Shown here piece after piece: positions 34,782 through 44,269 of a stretch of 64,000 nt of DNA. Below the pieces are notes generated by a model. The model was given only the letters and a program-made list of their open reading frames with translations, searched no databases and was not told the DNA's origin. This DNA comes from JBCCGE01 sp039029455 (GTDB taxonomy: Bacteria > Pseudomonadota > Gammaproteobacteria > Arenicellales > Poriferihabitantaceae). How positions within the stretch are numbered: the stretch's first letter is position 1; each line of letters begins with the position of its first letter. Both the position numbers and the translations under genes were made by a program. Location of the stretch: the NCBI GenBank assembly GCA_039029455.1, contig JBCCGE010000003.1:38182-102181 (forward strand), in the 5' to 3' direction.

Positions 34782-36758
34782 TCAACCGGCGAGATGGTGA
34801 GACTGCATATCGATGATGTTGGTAACGTCGATGTTGTCTTTGTTTGCCAGCTCTTCCATGCGCTGCTTGAAATGATTCAGTGCGTTTAGTCGCTGCTGGT
34901 GCTTGTTTACTCGAGCATTTAATACATGCAACTCTTCGTCGAGATCTGTGTCCTTGCGACGAATCCGTTCGAGACTCAGAAGACGCCGCTTCAACTGGTT
35001 TTCGCGCTCTTTTATCTCCAGCTCGAGAGGAACCATAACCGTTCGGCACCACAGCTCGATTTCGTCGCGGGTCTGCGCATAGAGTCTGCGGATTTTCACC
35101 ATTACAGACGCATGGTATCGATCCCTCAGTGCATTTTGTTCAGTCATAACCATCGACAAGCCGCTGGTATATTCCTGATGTTTCTCCCGAAAGTTCTGCA
35201 GTGCATTTAGGTACACCTCCGGGCGGACCCGTCTGGGCTTAAGGCCCTTAACTCCGAGAATGTTCTCAACCGAATCAAAAACCTTCTGCAGCTTTTGTTC
35301 CAGCCGGGAAATATGGGACAGTGCTTCCTTGAAACGATCAACCGCCACTTCCTGAAAGTCGTTCATTTCTCGCTGCAGTCCGGGTGTCGTTAGCTGGTTG
35401 CTGATTTCCAGACGATAGCGGGCAATCATTTTATCGAGGAAGAAAATATCAAGCTTGTTTAGGAACTTCTCGTAATCTACTTTCAGGTCAACCCGGAAAA
35501 GATTGACTTTCTCCGATACGGATCGGAGTCTCGCGGTCTCTTTTTTTACCTGCTCGATATTGTTTTCGGTGATATCCGACTGACTGGTTTTGGATTTATT
35601 GATTTCACCGACGTGATGCAACGTGGCTTCAACGCGCTGAGTCAGGACCCGCTCGATTGCCTGCAGTGGTGCGGCAATTTCGGTGACCGCGCGCGACACG
35701 ACGCCGCGACGGTTCGAGGAATTGATCGCATCAGCCAGAGCGCGTTCGTATTTGAGAATACCGCTGGATGCAATCAGGCGGCTATCGTTTTTCTTCCGGC
35801 CAAGCAGCGCTTTCTGCGCCGTTATGGGATAAACCTGTTGCTCGGAGATGTCGAGTATTCGCGCCACATCGCGAATCTGCTGCTTTATCTGTTTCTGAAT
35901 CAGCTCTTCCGATTTGATTTCATCCCAGAGCATATCGATTTTGTTGAGCACAACCAGCACATTGTCGACATTCGAATCTTTCACGTGAGCATTCCAGATT
36001 TCCATATCGGACCGGGTCACGCCGGTATCTGCGGCGAGTACGAAGACGATCGCGTTTGCAGTATCCATCGCCTGAAACGTCAGTTCCGGCTCGACGCCGA
36101 GCGCGTTGTAACCGGGGGTGTCCAGAATTGACAGGCCCTGTTTCAGTAACGGGTGTGGAAAATTGATAATAGCGTGGCGCCACTTGGGAATTTCAATGCG
36201 GCCGTCAACCATATCGAGTTTGCTGACAACATCATCGTCCAGCTTTTTGATAAATCCCAACTGGAACGCCACTTCCGGGGTGACCATTTCGGTTTCGCTT
36301 ATTTTCTTCAGTGATTCGATGACGCCGTCCGGATCACCCGCAGAAAAAAGCGTCTGGTCCCAGAGTTCAGAATCGTGCACAAGCAGTGACACCGGCTGAC
36401 GCTGCACTTCCAGTGAACTGATCGTTGGCAGCAGTCGAATCGACGGCAGCTGATCGTTGTCGTAGTGAATTTCAGTTGTACATCGCGTGGTTCTTCCGGG
36501 TGTAGACGGCAGATACCGTTTGCCCATGGCTCCGAAGATTGTCGCGTTAATCAGTTCTGATTTTCCACGTGAATATTCTGCAAGGAAAAGAATACGCCGC
36601 TGTTTGTTGTCCAGTCTTTGACGCACGCGGGCAAAGCGCTGCCGAGTCTGTTCACTATGGAATTCGTGGTTTTCCATCCAGCCATAAATGCTGTCCACGA
36701 CCTGTTTCAGCTCGTGGATTCTCTCATCAGCAGCCAGTTGATCTTGGAGATAGCTCAT
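34782..36758 (-). CDS. Dynamin-like GTPase
   Basis: A 658-residue large GTPase. The G1 P-loop is AEYSRGKSE (60-68), G2 is probably TTRCTTEI (about 90-97), G3 is LDTPGYNALG (about 216-225) and G4 is NKIDMLWDE (about 268-276). The C-terminal half is almost entirely helical with long charged heptad-like runs (for example RRKDTDLDEELHVLNARV), fitting a dynamin stalk or coiled coil. No membrane segment or paddle hydrophobic loop is obvious. Bacterial members act in membrane remodelling or stress protection. No second dynamin-like gene adjoins, unlike many paired loci. It converges with the MFS gene. Confidence 0.85.
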   Translation of the reverse strand: MSYLQDQLAADERIHELKQVVDSIYGWMENHEFHSEQTRQRFARVRQRLDNKQRRILFLAEYSRGKSELINATIFGAMGKRYLPSTPGRTTRCTTEIHYDNDQLPSIRLLPTISSLEVQRQPVSLLVHDSELWDQTLFSAGDPDGVIESLKKISETEMVTPEVAFQLGFIKKLDDDVVSKLDMVDGRIEIPKWRHAIINFPHPLLKQGLSILDTPGYNALGVEPELTFQAMDTANAIVFVLAADTGVTRSDMEIWNAHVKDSNVDNVLVVLNKIDMLWDEIKSEELIQKQIKQQIRDVARILDISEQQVYPITAQKALLGRKKNDSRLIASSGILKYERALADAINSSNRRGVVSRAVTEIAAPLQAIERVLTQRVEATLHHVGEINKSKTSQSDITENNIEQVKKETARLRSVSEKVNLFRVDLKVDYEKFLNKLDIFFLDKMIARYRLEISNQLTTPGLQREMNDFQEVAVDRFKEALSHISRLEQKLQKVFDSVENILGVKGLKPRRVRPEVYLNALQNFREKHQEYTSGLSMVMTEQNALRDRYHASVMVKIRRLYAQTRDEIELWCRTVMVPLELEIKERENQLKRRLLSLERIRRKDTDLDEELHVLNARVNKHQQRLNALNHFKQRMEELANKDNIDVTNIIDMQSHHLAG

Positions 36759-36978
36759 CCGAACACCCTTACACTCTCAAGTTTCGTTGTTATCGTGTTG
36801 TTATATTTATAGTTTTAGTCATTATTTGCCGAACCACGGCTCTGTGTCAACGTTGTTTTCCATGGCATTTAGTATCAGATTGTATCCACCTGGCCGACAG
36901 GCGTGCAGAATTGCCCAAACAATCAATTTCTGCGGGCATTAGTCACATCTTAGCTACCATTTTTCACCGGAATTCACT

Positions 36979-37418
36979 ATGTCAGACAATCGATCGGATC
37001 CAGCAACGATGGAGAGCGATGAAGTCGGACGTGCGTTGCTAAGATTTGGAATCAATTCACTGGTCAGGAATATCTCGGTAACACTGCGCTGGCTTGAGTC
37101 GGTGCTTCAGTTTCAGGTTGTGCGGGAATTGGACAGCGATGCGATTGCAGAATGTGGTGGCACATTGTTCCGGTTCTATCAGCACGCGACGTATGCAGAG
37201 AATCCGTCGCTCGGCCTGCTGCCGGAAGCCGGTGCTCGTGGCGCAGGGGTGGCGCTCAGGGTTTATGATATCGATCCAGACGAGTGTGAGCGGCGGGCAC
37301 TAAACACCGACGCAAGCATCTACAAAGTTACACCGACAAACCACATGGTTTGCGCGAGTGCTATCTTCTTTATCCTGACGGCTTCTTCTGGATACCGTCG
37401 CGACCACTTCAACCATGA
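36979..37418 (+). pseudogene. VOC (glyoxalase-fold) protein gene with frameshift
   Basis: Residues 1-115 read normally from ATG 36979 (RFGINSLVRNISVTLRWLE; LFRFYQHATYAENP; GVALRVYDID), a VOC fold. Near 37320-37345 the frame shifts: the original frame runs into a non-family tail, while another frame gives TDKPHGLRECYLLYPDGFF and ends IPSRPLQP at TGA 37416-37418. That tail is exactly the conserved VOC end and overlaps the next ATG by ATGA. The change equals one missing or two extra bases; an AC repeat (ACACC near 37330) is a likely site. It may be real decay or a sequence error. Confidence 0.7.
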
Positions 37419-38137
37419 CTAAAATGATAAGCGGCATACTTTTCGATAAAGACGGTACATTGCTTGACTTCAACGCAACCTGGATTCCCCCCTATACCAA
37501 AGCGGCAGCGATGATCGAAGATTTTTTTCCCGGAACCGTATCTGCGGATGAGCTCCTCCGTCAGGGCGGCTACGTGGCAGAAAGCCGCAGCTGGCGAGAG
37601 GAGGCACCTCTCGCTTCGGCCAGTAACCGTGAAATATTTGAACTCTGGGAGGGAATTGTCGGAGCTTCTCTCGATGTTGATCAGAAACGGGCAGTATCAT
37701 CTGTATTTGCCGATGCATGTGAGTCGTACGTGCCCGCTGTACCTGATCTGGCAGGATTAATGGGTTCACTGCAGGCGCAGGGTTGCGTATTGGGAATAGC
37801 CACCATGGACGACGAAGCGGCGACGTATCGTATGGTTGATGCGCTCGGGCTTGAAGGTTGTTTCGAGTTTATGTGCGGAGCTGACAGCGGGCTTGGTGAG
37901 AAACCAGACCCGGGGATGGTCAACGCGTTTGTCGAGAGTTGTGGTTTGGTAGCCGAGCAGGTCGTTATGGTTGGCGACAGTCCGAGAGATCTGTTTATGG
38001 GAAAAAACGGTGGCGTTGGATTGACTATTGGTGTTCTGACTGGCGCCCATTCCCGTGAAATGCTCGAGCCACACGCCGACTTTGTGTTGGAGAACATCGG
38101 TGAAATTCCCGATATTGTGAGCGCAAAAAACCGTTGA
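37415..38137 (+). CDS. HAD-family phosphatase, phosphoglycolate-phosphatase-like
   Basis: A 240-residue HAD hydrolase. Motif I is [12 protein letters not shown] (nucleophile Asp about 11), motif II the Thr in GIATMDDE, motif [11 protein letters not shown] (Lys) and motif [18 protein letters not shown]. The cap is a four-helix C1 type as in phosphoglycolate phosphatase (Gph). The DKDGT variant instead of DLDGT is common in this branch. ATG at 37415 overlaps the VOC gene end, so translation is probably coupled. Substrate is a small phosphate ester, not identifiable here. Confidence 0.88.
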   Translation: MTKMISGILFDKDGTLLDFNATWIPPYTKAAAMIEDFFPGTVSADELLRQGGYVAESRSWREEAPLASASNREIFELWEGIVGASLDVDQKRAVSSVFADACESYVPAVPDLAGLMGSLQAQGCVLGIATMDDEAATYRMVDALGLEGCFEFMCGADSGLGEKPDPGMVNAFVESCGLVAEQVVMVGDSPRDLFMGKNGGVGLTIGVLTGAHSREMLEPHADFVLENIGEIPDIVSAKNR

Positions 38138-38201
38138 ACCTTACCGCAGTAACGACCTCGAATACCCATCAAGACTCCCGAAAAAGTTCAAGAGGTACAG
38201 A

Positions 38202-38669
38202 ATGAATGATTCAAAGTATTCAAAACCAGATGATTTGGAATTGAGAGCACGCCTGACGGCGATTCAATACGATGTTACCCAAAACGATGCTACTGAGCGC
38301 CCATTTCAAAACGAGTTTAATGACAATAAATGTGACGGTATCTACGTCGATGTTGTCAGTGGCGAACCCCTTTTTAGTTCGCGGGATAAATTTGACTCCG
38401 GAACCGGATGGCCCAGTTTTACGCGACCTCTGGTTGACGAAAACGTCAAAGAAAAAACGGACTTCAAGCTGGTCTGGCCTCGCACTGAGGTTAGAAGCGT
38501 CCACGCCGACTCTCATTTAGGCCATGTCTTCAAAGACGGTCCGGCGCCGACCGGCTTAAGGTACTGCATGAATTCGGCCGCGATGCGGTTTGTTCCACTC
38601 GAGAGACTGGTCGAAGAGGGATATGCGGAGTTTTCGAATCTGTTCGAGTCTGCGGAGGTGGAGGTATGA
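38202..38669 (+). CDS. msrB: Methionine-R-sulfoxide reductase MsrB, zinc-less form
   Basis: A 155-residue cytoplasmic enzyme repairing Met-R-sulfoxide in proteins. The catalytic Cys122 lies in RYCMNSAA, and the GTGWPSF and [10 protein letters not shown] motifs are intact. The two CxxC zinc pairs usual in MsrB are absent: [12 protein letters not shown] (50-53) has D-V-V-S and [10 protein letters not shown] (101-104) has H-A-D-S instead. Thus it is a non-zinc MsrB, a known variant. A ribosome site AAGAGGT precedes ATG 38202. Its stop overlaps the DUF1223 gene by ATGA. Confidence 0.9.
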   Translation: MNDSKYSKPDDLELRARLTAIQYDVTQNDATERPFQNEFNDNKCDGIYVDVVSGEPLFSSRDKFDSGTGWPSFTRPLVDENVKEKTDFKLVWPRTEVRSVHADSHLGHVFKDGPAPTGLRYCMNSAAMRFVPLERLVEEGYAEFSNLFESAEVEV

Positions 38670-39451
38670 AGTACAGATTTGGAACCATTTTCTTCGCGGT
38701 CACTTTGTTAGTCGCGCAAAACGCATATGCTGCAAAGACCAAAACCGTCACCAGTGCTGAGACTGTGACCCCGGTGGTTGAACTCTTTACCTCTGAGGGA
38801 TGCAGCAGTTGTCCGCCAGCAGACCAATGGCTGAGTAAACTGGGTGAAACTGTCGACGAGCAATTTCGCGCAGTACCATTGGCGTTTCATGTGGACTACT
38901 GGAACTACCTGGGCTGGACAGACCCGTATTCCAGCGAGCAATACACCGACTGGCAACGCAAAGTAGCGAAGAACAACCGGCAACGTTCCATGTATACACC
39001 TGAATTTACAGTGGCCGGTATGGAGTCGCGAGGCGCCCACGAAATACTTGATAACATCCGCAAAGCAAACAATAAGCCCGCCGATGTGTTTGTCACTATG
39101 CGCATGATGCCGGACGGGGTCGACAAACTGAACCTGGAGGTCGCGGTTGACAATCAGCACCACGATCTTGGGGTACAGATTTTCGTCGCACTGTACGAAA
39201 ACAATATCGTCCGTAAAATTGGTGCAGGAGAGAATACCGGCCGCACTCTGGAACACGATCACGTTGTTCGGTTCTGGTCGCATCCGAAATCCCTGTTGAA
39301 CGGCAGCCAGACGGAGACCTATACCCTGTTTCTACCGCAGGACGCAGTAGCCGAAAACGTTGGTGTTGCTACTGTAATTATAGACAGCAAAACAGGAAAA
39401 ACACTTCAATCGCTCAGTGCGGGTGTGGCGGAGCTTTTCGCGGATTCCTAA
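38666..39451 (+). CDS. DUF1223 domain protein (secreted thioredoxin-like)
   Basis: A 261-residue protein. The signal peptide (1-22, cleavage near AYA) precedes [20 protein letters not shown], the DUF1223 signature with a CxxC pair in a thioredoxin-like context, and [17 protein letters not shown], also diagnostic. Function unproven; family members are often linked to redox functions. Translation is coupled to msrB (ATGA overlap), which supports a role in oxidative repair in the envelope. Confidence 0.85.
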   Translation: MKYRFGTIFFAVTLLVAQNAYAAKTKTVTSAETVTPVVELFTSEGCSSCPPADQWLSKLGETVDEQFRAVPLAFHVDYWNYLGWTDPYSSEQYTDWQRKVAKNNRQRSMYTPEFTVAGMESRGAHEILDNIRKANNKPADVFVTMRMMPDGVDKLNLEVAVDNQHHDLGVQIFVALYENNIVRKIGAGENTGRTLEHDHVVRFWSHPKSLLNGSQTETYTLFLPQDAVAENVGVATVIIDSKTGKTLQSLSAGVAELFADS

Positions 39452-39519
39452 GCAGATTAATAAAGATATATGGGGGCATATTTTTTAATCGCAAGAGCTT
39501 TTTCATAACAAGAAAATCT

Positions 39520-39545
39520 CTTGAATTGACGAGGCTTAACCCCAT
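39520..39545 (+). promoter_or_regulatory. Sigma-32 (RpoH) heat-shock promoter
   Basis: CTTGAA (39520-39525) and CCCCAT (39540-39545) with a 14-base spacer match the RpoH consensus almost perfectly. It lies 43 bases before the ATG of the Hsp20 gene, whose ribosome site is GAGGAG. Confidence 0.8.
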
Positions 39546-39588
39546 TTTTGAGTTAACCTAAATTTAGCTCATTAATGAGGAGCCCATC

Positions 39589-40032
39589 ATGAATTCAATT
39601 GTAAGATCGCCTGTAAATGGCTTTGATTTGTTTGGTGACTTCGATCGCCTTGTTAACGGTTTTTTCAGTCCGGCCAGAACCGATTCGAATAGCGTTTCCG
39701 CGCGAACTCCTGCGATCGACGTTGTGGAGACAGAAACCGGTTTCGAGGTGCATGCCGAAATCCCTGGAGTCAGTAAGGAGTCCCTTGAAGTGTCGGTGAA
39801 GGAAAACGTGCTCAAAATCGCGGCTGGCACGGATTCGGTCAAGGAAGCGAAAGAAGGAGAGAAAGTGATTCGTACCGAACGTCGCAGCGGCAGGTTTGTC
39901 CGAGCGCTTCGCCTGGGCGACGCGATTGATGTGGAGAACATCTCGGCGGACTATGTTGATGGTGTTCTAAAAGTGGTTCTTCCAAAAGCGGAGAAAGCGG
40001 AGGTCAAGACGATCGCCGTGAACGTCCACTAG
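39589..40032 (+). CDS. Hsp20/alpha-crystallin small heat-shock protein
   Basis: A 147-residue sHSP chaperone that binds unfolding proteins as large oligomers. The N-terminal arm has FDLFGDFDRLVNGFF, the alpha-crystallin domain runs from about 40 (TPAIDVVETETGFEVHAEIPG) and contains SGRFVRALRLGDAID, and DYVDGVLKVVLPKAEKAEVK ends it with the G-x-L motif. The usual C-terminal I-x-I anchor appears only as TIAV. Strong ribosome site GAGGAG. Control by an RpoH promoter at 39520 and a clear terminator at 40051 make this a single-gene heat-shock unit. Confidence 0.93.
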   Translation: MNSIVRSPVNGFDLFGDFDRLVNGFFSPARTDSNSVSARTPAIDVVETETGFEVHAEIPGVSKESLEVSVKENVLKIAAGTDSVKEAKEGEKVIRTERRSGRFVRALRLGDAIDVENISADYVDGVLKVVLPKAEKAEVKTIAVNVH

Positions 40033-40050
40033 GAAAAACTGCTGAATAAA

Positions 40051-40077
40051 AGGGCTGCTACGGCAGCCCTTTTTTTA
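40051..40077 (+). terminator. Rho-independent terminator of the Hsp20 gene
   Basis: A perfect 8-bp stem AGGGCTGC/GCAGCCCT with a TACG loop (40051-40070) is followed by a run of T (40071-40076). Confidence 0.85.
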
Positions 40078-40118
40078 TGCAAGTTTTTTATGCAAGTCAC
40101 AATCTGTTGTGCGCTTTT

Positions 40119-40352
40119 CTATCGAAAAAGTGAATCAATTTCATAGCGCTCAATTCCAATATCTCTGAGGGTCTCGACGCTCAATCGATAAAGCGCTCGT
40201 CTCGCAAACTGTCGCTCCACGCTGTTTTTGAATGCATCGTACAGGTGCTGAAATCCGGAAAAAGACCGAATCGGCGGGACGCTCGCACGCAACCCGAGTT
40301 CGACGACGACCTTTTCCTTATTGACCGGATCAAACCGATTGATCTCTGCCAT
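40119..40352 (-). CDS. DUF1127 family small protein
   Basis: A 77-residue protein. The C-terminal half has the DUF1127 core RRALYRLSVETLRDIGIERYEID, an Arg-rich helical module (described; the arginines lie at the RR and near the end). Such proteins in alphaproteobacteria bind RNA or phosphate-regulation targets; elsewhere the role is unclear. ATG 40352 is chosen over GTG 40358. It is divergent from the large BTAD/TPR regulator. Confidence 0.7.
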   Translation of the reverse strand: MAEINRFDPVNKEKVVVELGLRASVPPIRSFSGFQHLYDAFKNSVERQFARRALYRLSVETLRDIGIERYEIDSLFR

Positions 40353-40525
40353 TCTCACTGTTCACACCGAATTGTAGTTGTGTTGATGCGCTGACTTTCG
40401 CAGTCTCAAGGTTTGATTCCCGTGATTCCTGTCACAACAACGGTAGGAAATCCGTTAAAAATTCGTCAAAATCACTGATCGATAACCATAAAATATCAAT
40501 TAATAGTCGGTTACTCTGGCGCGGC

Positions 40526-42472
40526 ATGGCGATTTTTAAACTGCTTGGAGGATTTGAACTTGTCGACCCACCGGTCGAAGGGTTCCGTATGCCCAGCAAA
40601 AAGTCCGAAGCAATGATGAGTTACTTGCTATTACAGAAGGGAAAGTCACAGCTGCGATCTGAAATTGCTTCCTTGCTTTGGAGCCGCAGCGCACAGGAAC
40701 AGGCTTTCGGGTCTCTCAGACAGGAATGCCTGAAACTCAAGAAACATCTCGCCATTCTGGATTTGTCGCTGGAGATTGATAATCGCCAGATCTGTCTGTC
40801 GTTGGACGGAGTTGAGGTCGATGTCATTCGATTCGAGACCCTCCTTGCCGACGGTGATATGGTATCTGCGGCTGAAGCTTTCGCGTTGTACAGGGGTGAG
40901 TTCCTCAAGGGTCGACCCACGCCCGATCCGGTATACACAGAGTGGTTTAATCGTCAGAGAGAGCGGATTGACCAACTGGCGATTGCCGGATTTCAACCCT
41001 ATGCGGAGCATCTGGTTGATAGCAGTGAGCCGATAAAAGCCGAGCAGGTCGCGCGAGTGATGGCTGCGATTGATCCGTTCAGTGAACGTCCGGTCTACTG
41101 GTTAATGCGGGCTCTGGCCGATCAGTCGAATTCGGGATCGGCTGCTGACCACTATCGAAAGTATGTCGATCGCATGCAATCGGATTTTGGTCTGTCTCCG
41201 GGGCGGGAGCTGACTGATCTTTACGAAGCAATCAGCGGAAAAAAATCAGCAGGGTCACGTTCCGACTCGTCTGTGTCCGGGAATCAGCACCTGCCCAAAA
41301 TAGCCGTAATGCCATTTGGATTCAGCGGGGATGGTTCCGCAGGCGATGTGCTCGCCGATGGCCTGTCAAGGGACCTGACCACTGCACTGGGTCGTTTCAG
41401 GAACTTTGTAGTCATGGCGGCAAACTCCAGTCAGCAATTTAAGATGAGACAGGCGTCACGAGAGTCTTTGTGGGAGGATTTTGGAATTCGGTACATCGTC
41501 GAAGGCAATATTCAGGCTGCCGGCAACCGAATCCGAGTGACCGTTGAGTTGATCGATGCACGAGAAGGCGTGCAGTTGTGGAGCGAACAGTATGATCGCG
41601 ACGGAAAGGAAATTTTCGGACTTCAGGATGCTATTGCGTATACCGTTGTAAACAGTATTGATCGACGTATTCTGCAGCTTGCCCACTACATTATTTCCCG
41701 AAATCCGACCCGGGCAATGGGTGCATACGAAATGATGGTCGAAGCCAGGCTGCGTCTTGAAGCAACCAGTCAGGCCGACATCAAGAAGTCAATAGAGCTG
41801 TGTAAGGCGGCGATTGAACTGGATGATCAATACAGTCAGGTTTACGCGCTGTTATCGTTCGCCCAGATTGCTTTCGCGCAAAATGGCTGGACCTCCGATC
41901 CGGTAGGGATGTTTAAAGATGCGCAGCAGAACAGCATTCGTGCGGTAAACCTTGATGCACGCAACCATATTGCACACATTGCGCTTGGAATGACCAGCCT
42001 GTTTCTACACGATCATGCCCGGGCCAGAAGCAGTCTACAAAGAGCGGTGGATCTGAATCCGGGAAGTGCCGATGGAAAGGCGTTCTATGCGCTGATTCTC
42101 TGCTATTGCGGAAAATCTGAGCAGGCACTGGAGGTGATGGAGGATGCGATGAATGCAAACCCTTTGCACCCAAACTGGTACAAACAGTTTGCGGCAAGGA
42201 TCCACTATGTGAATGAGGATTACAACGGGACTCTGGCCCAGCTGGAAGCGCTTGATGCCCTCTCGCCGGACTACACCACCGGATTATCTTTAAAGGCAGT
42301 GGCGCTGGCTGCGCTCGGTCGAAAGCCGGAAGCCGCCGAGCAGGTTCGGCTGATTCAGAAAAGCAGTCCGGGTTTTAATCTGAAAACTGCGGCTGTCTCG
42401 GCCCCCTATCAGTCGACCTCGGACCTTGAGCGTTACCTGAATCAGTTACGAAGCGCCGGTCTGCCCGCGTAG
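40526..42472 (+). CDS. BTAD/TPR transcriptional regulator with TolB-like domain
   Basis: A 648-residue protein. The N-terminal part (about 1-100) is an OmpR/SARP-like winged helix (IFKLLGGFEL; LRSEIASLLWSRSAQEQAFGSLRQ), then a BTAD-type helical domain (about 100-235) ending SDFGLSPGRELTDLYEAI. A beta region at about 255-390 begins IAVMPFGFSGDG and contains IRYIVEGNIQAAGNRIRVTVELIDA, the TolB-like/adenylate-cyclase-associated domain common in Gram-negative regulators. TPR repeats fill the rest. No membrane segment is seen. It probably binds DNA and senses a ligand or partner through its TPR part. Divergent from the DUF1127 gene. Confidence 0.82.
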   Translation: MAIFKLLGGFELVDPPVEGFRMPSKKSEAMMSYLLLQKGKSQLRSEIASLLWSRSAQEQAFGSLRQECLKLKKHLAILDLSLEIDNRQICLSLDGVEVDVIRFETLLADGDMVSAAEAFALYRGEFLKGRPTPDPVYTEWFNRQRERIDQLAIAGFQPYAEHLVDSSEPIKAEQVARVMAAIDPFSERPVYWLMRALADQSNSGSAADHYRKYVDRMQSDFGLSPGRELTDLYEAISGKKSAGSRSDSSVSGNQHLPKIAVMPFGFSGDGSAGDVLADGLSRDLTTALGRFRNFVVMAANSSQQFKMRQASRESLWEDFGIRYIVEGNIQAAGNRIRVTVELIDAREGVQLWSEQYDRDGKEIFGLQDAIAYTVVNSIDRRILQLAHYIISRNPTRAMGAYEMMVEARLRLEATSQADIKKSIELCKAAIELDDQYSQVYALLSFAQIAFAQNGWTSDPVGMFKDAQQNSIRAVNLDARNHIAHIALGMTSLFLHDHARARSSLQRAVDLNPGSADGKAFYALILCYCGKSEQALEVMEDAMNANPLHPNWYKQFAARIHYVNEDYNGTLAQLEALDALSPDYTTGLSLKAVALAALGRKPEAAEQVRLIQKSSPGFNLKTAAVSAPYQSTSDLERYLNQLRSAGLPA

Positions 42473-42525
42473 GCAGTTTCGTTGAAGTGTCAGCGGCGAT
42501 GAATCCGCAAAGGAGTGTGATTGGT

Positions 42526-43689
42526 CTAATCCCGACGCAGAGATTCGTCAACTGCAATGGGCGTCGGGTACTTCATTACAATCCAGTAGGTGGAGATCAC
42601 GAAACTGAGGATGGTCGCGAATTGAACAAGGTACACGGCATCAGTACTTGCGAACTGATTTTGCACGGCAACAAAAACAATCAGCAAAGAAAACTCACTC
42701 ATTTGTCCCAGTCTCACCCCGGTCTCCCAACCCAGCTTGTTGCTCTCTGATTGCCTGACCAGCAGGAACCGGAACACGACCGGCTTGATAGCCAGTAAAC
42801 CAACGCCAATAAGCAGGGCGGGCAGCCATATCTGACTCAGGGCTGAAGGATCGATTCCTGCGCCAAGTGCGAAGAAAAACAATACCAGAAAGAAATCTCG
42901 CAATGGTTTAAGGCTTTCGGCGATGTGCAGTGAGATCGGGCTACTGGCCAGAACGATGCCTGCGATAAATGCACCCGATTCGTGAGACAGTCCGACGGTA
43001 TGGGCCAGCTGAGCAATGCCAAGACACCAGCCGATGGCCAAAAGAAAAACATATTCCTGGATACGATCAAACCGAACTAACAGTGGCAACAGGATATAAC
43101 GTTGACCCGCCCAGGCCAGTGCAATGACAACCGGAAGCGCAAGAATTTTCAGGCCGGCATCGATCAGGGGCAGCTCTCCGCCGCCCTGTATCAGTAGCAT
43201 GGCCAATATTGCAAGCAGGTCCTGAAGTAGCAGGACAGAGATAATGACTTCGCCGGTATGACGGTGATGCAGTACTGTGGTTGGCAGAAGTTTCAGCCCG
43301 ATTATTGTGCTCGAAAACGCCGCGCAGATTCCGATCAGTGTGAGATCATTGCCGCGAAACCCGAATGCAGACGCTACGCCAATCGCAAAACCGGCGAATA
43401 TGAGCGTCGAAAACAATGTCACCAGCGTTGTTGCTTTCAGCAGCTGCAGCAGCTTTGCCGGTATCAGATTGAGGCCCAGCAGAAAAAGCAGAAAAATTAT
43501 TCCAATGCGAGCCATTTCCTGAATCAGTTCGGCATCGCTGACCAACCCGGTAACCCACGGTCCCAGCACTACACCCAGTGCAAGATAAGCGACCAGCATG
43601 GCCTGCCGAAGATACAGTGCAACGGTCGCAAATACGGCCGCACCGGCAAAAATCAGAACGATTGAAAAAACGATAGATTGGTCATGCAT
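42526..43689 (-). CDS. Cation:proton antiporter (Kef-type)
   Basis: A 387-residue inner-membrane protein with about 12 hydrophobic segments of the CPA2 family. Segment sequences such as LLFLLGLNLIPAKLLQLLK, STIIGLKLLPTTVLHHR and LSHESGAFIAGIVLASS (the acidic ion-binding region) and FFLVLFFFALGAGIDPSAL match KefB/KefC-like antiporters. The usual C-terminal TrkA-N regulatory domain is missing: the protein ends soon after the last helix. ATG 43689 is chosen over an upstream TTG. Exchanges K+ or Na+ for H+. Confidence 0.85.
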   Translation of the reverse strand: MHDQSIVFSIVLIFAGAAVFATVALYLRQAMLVAYLALGVVLGPWVTGLVSDAELIQEMARIGIIFLLFLLGLNLIPAKLLQLLKATTLVTLFSTLIFAGFAIGVASAFGFRGNDLTLIGICAAFSSTIIGLKLLPTTVLHHRHTGEVIISVLLLQDLLAILAMLLIQGGGELPLIDAGLKILALPVVIALAWAGQRYILLPLLVRFDRIQEYVFLLAIGWCLGIAQLAHTVGLSHESGAFIAGIVLASSPISLHIAESLKPLRDFFLVLFFFALGAGIDPSALSQIWLPALLIGVGLLAIKPVVFRFLLVRQSESNKLGWETGVRLGQMSEFSLLIVFVAVQNQFASTDAVYLVQFATILSFVISTYWIVMKYPTPIAVDESLRRD

Positions 43690-43769
43690 AAGGGTGCAAT
43701 CGCCTGTCAAACAGAGAGAGGTCGCAATACAATATCAGCTTACCCCATCGGTTGCAGAACTGATCACGA

Positions 43770-44261
43770 ATGAATAAAAAAACAACACTGACTCACTTTA
43801 ATGAGCACGGCGAGGCGCATATGGTGGACGTTAGCGGCAAGCCGATCTCGCAGCGTTCGGCGGTTGCCGAAGGCACTATTGTTATGAATGCCGATACCCT
43901 GTTGATGGTTCGACAAGGTGGGCACAAGAAAGGAGATGTGTTAGCGATTGCGCGAGTTGCGGCCATTATGGCGGCGAAGAAAACAGCCGAAATTGTGCCG
44001 CTTTGCCATCCTCTGATGCTTACTAAAATAACTGTGGATTTTGAAGTCATCGAAACCGAGACCTCGATTCGCTGCCGAGCGTTGGCTGCAACTTTGGAAA
44101 GAACGGGCGTGGAAATGGAAGCACTGTTTGCGGTTCAGACCGCATTGCTGACGATCTACGATATGTGCAAAGCTGTTGACCGTGGCATGGAGATTACAGG
44201 GGTTCGATTGCTTCACAAAAGTGGCGGCCAATCGGGCGAATGGAACCGAGAGGATACCTGA
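43770..44261 (+). CDS. moaC: Cyclic pyranopterin monophosphate synthase MoaC
   Basis: A 163-residue enzyme of molybdenum cofactor synthesis that forms cPMP from the MoaA product. Motifs: [19 protein letters not shown] at the start, [30 protein letters not shown] with the catalytic HP, and [25 protein letters not shown] (quoted in part), [14 protein letters not shown] at the end. Length is normal. Followed at once by moeA. Confidence 0.95.
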   Translation: MNKKTTLTHFNEHGEAHMVDVSGKPISQRSAVAEGTIVMNADTLLMVRQGGHKKGDVLAIARVAAIMAAKKTAEIVPLCHPLMLTKITVDFEVIETETSIRCRALAATLERTGVEMEALFAVQTALLTIYDMCKAVDRGMEITGVRLLHKSGGQSGEWNREDT

Positions 44262-44269
44262 CAGAACCG

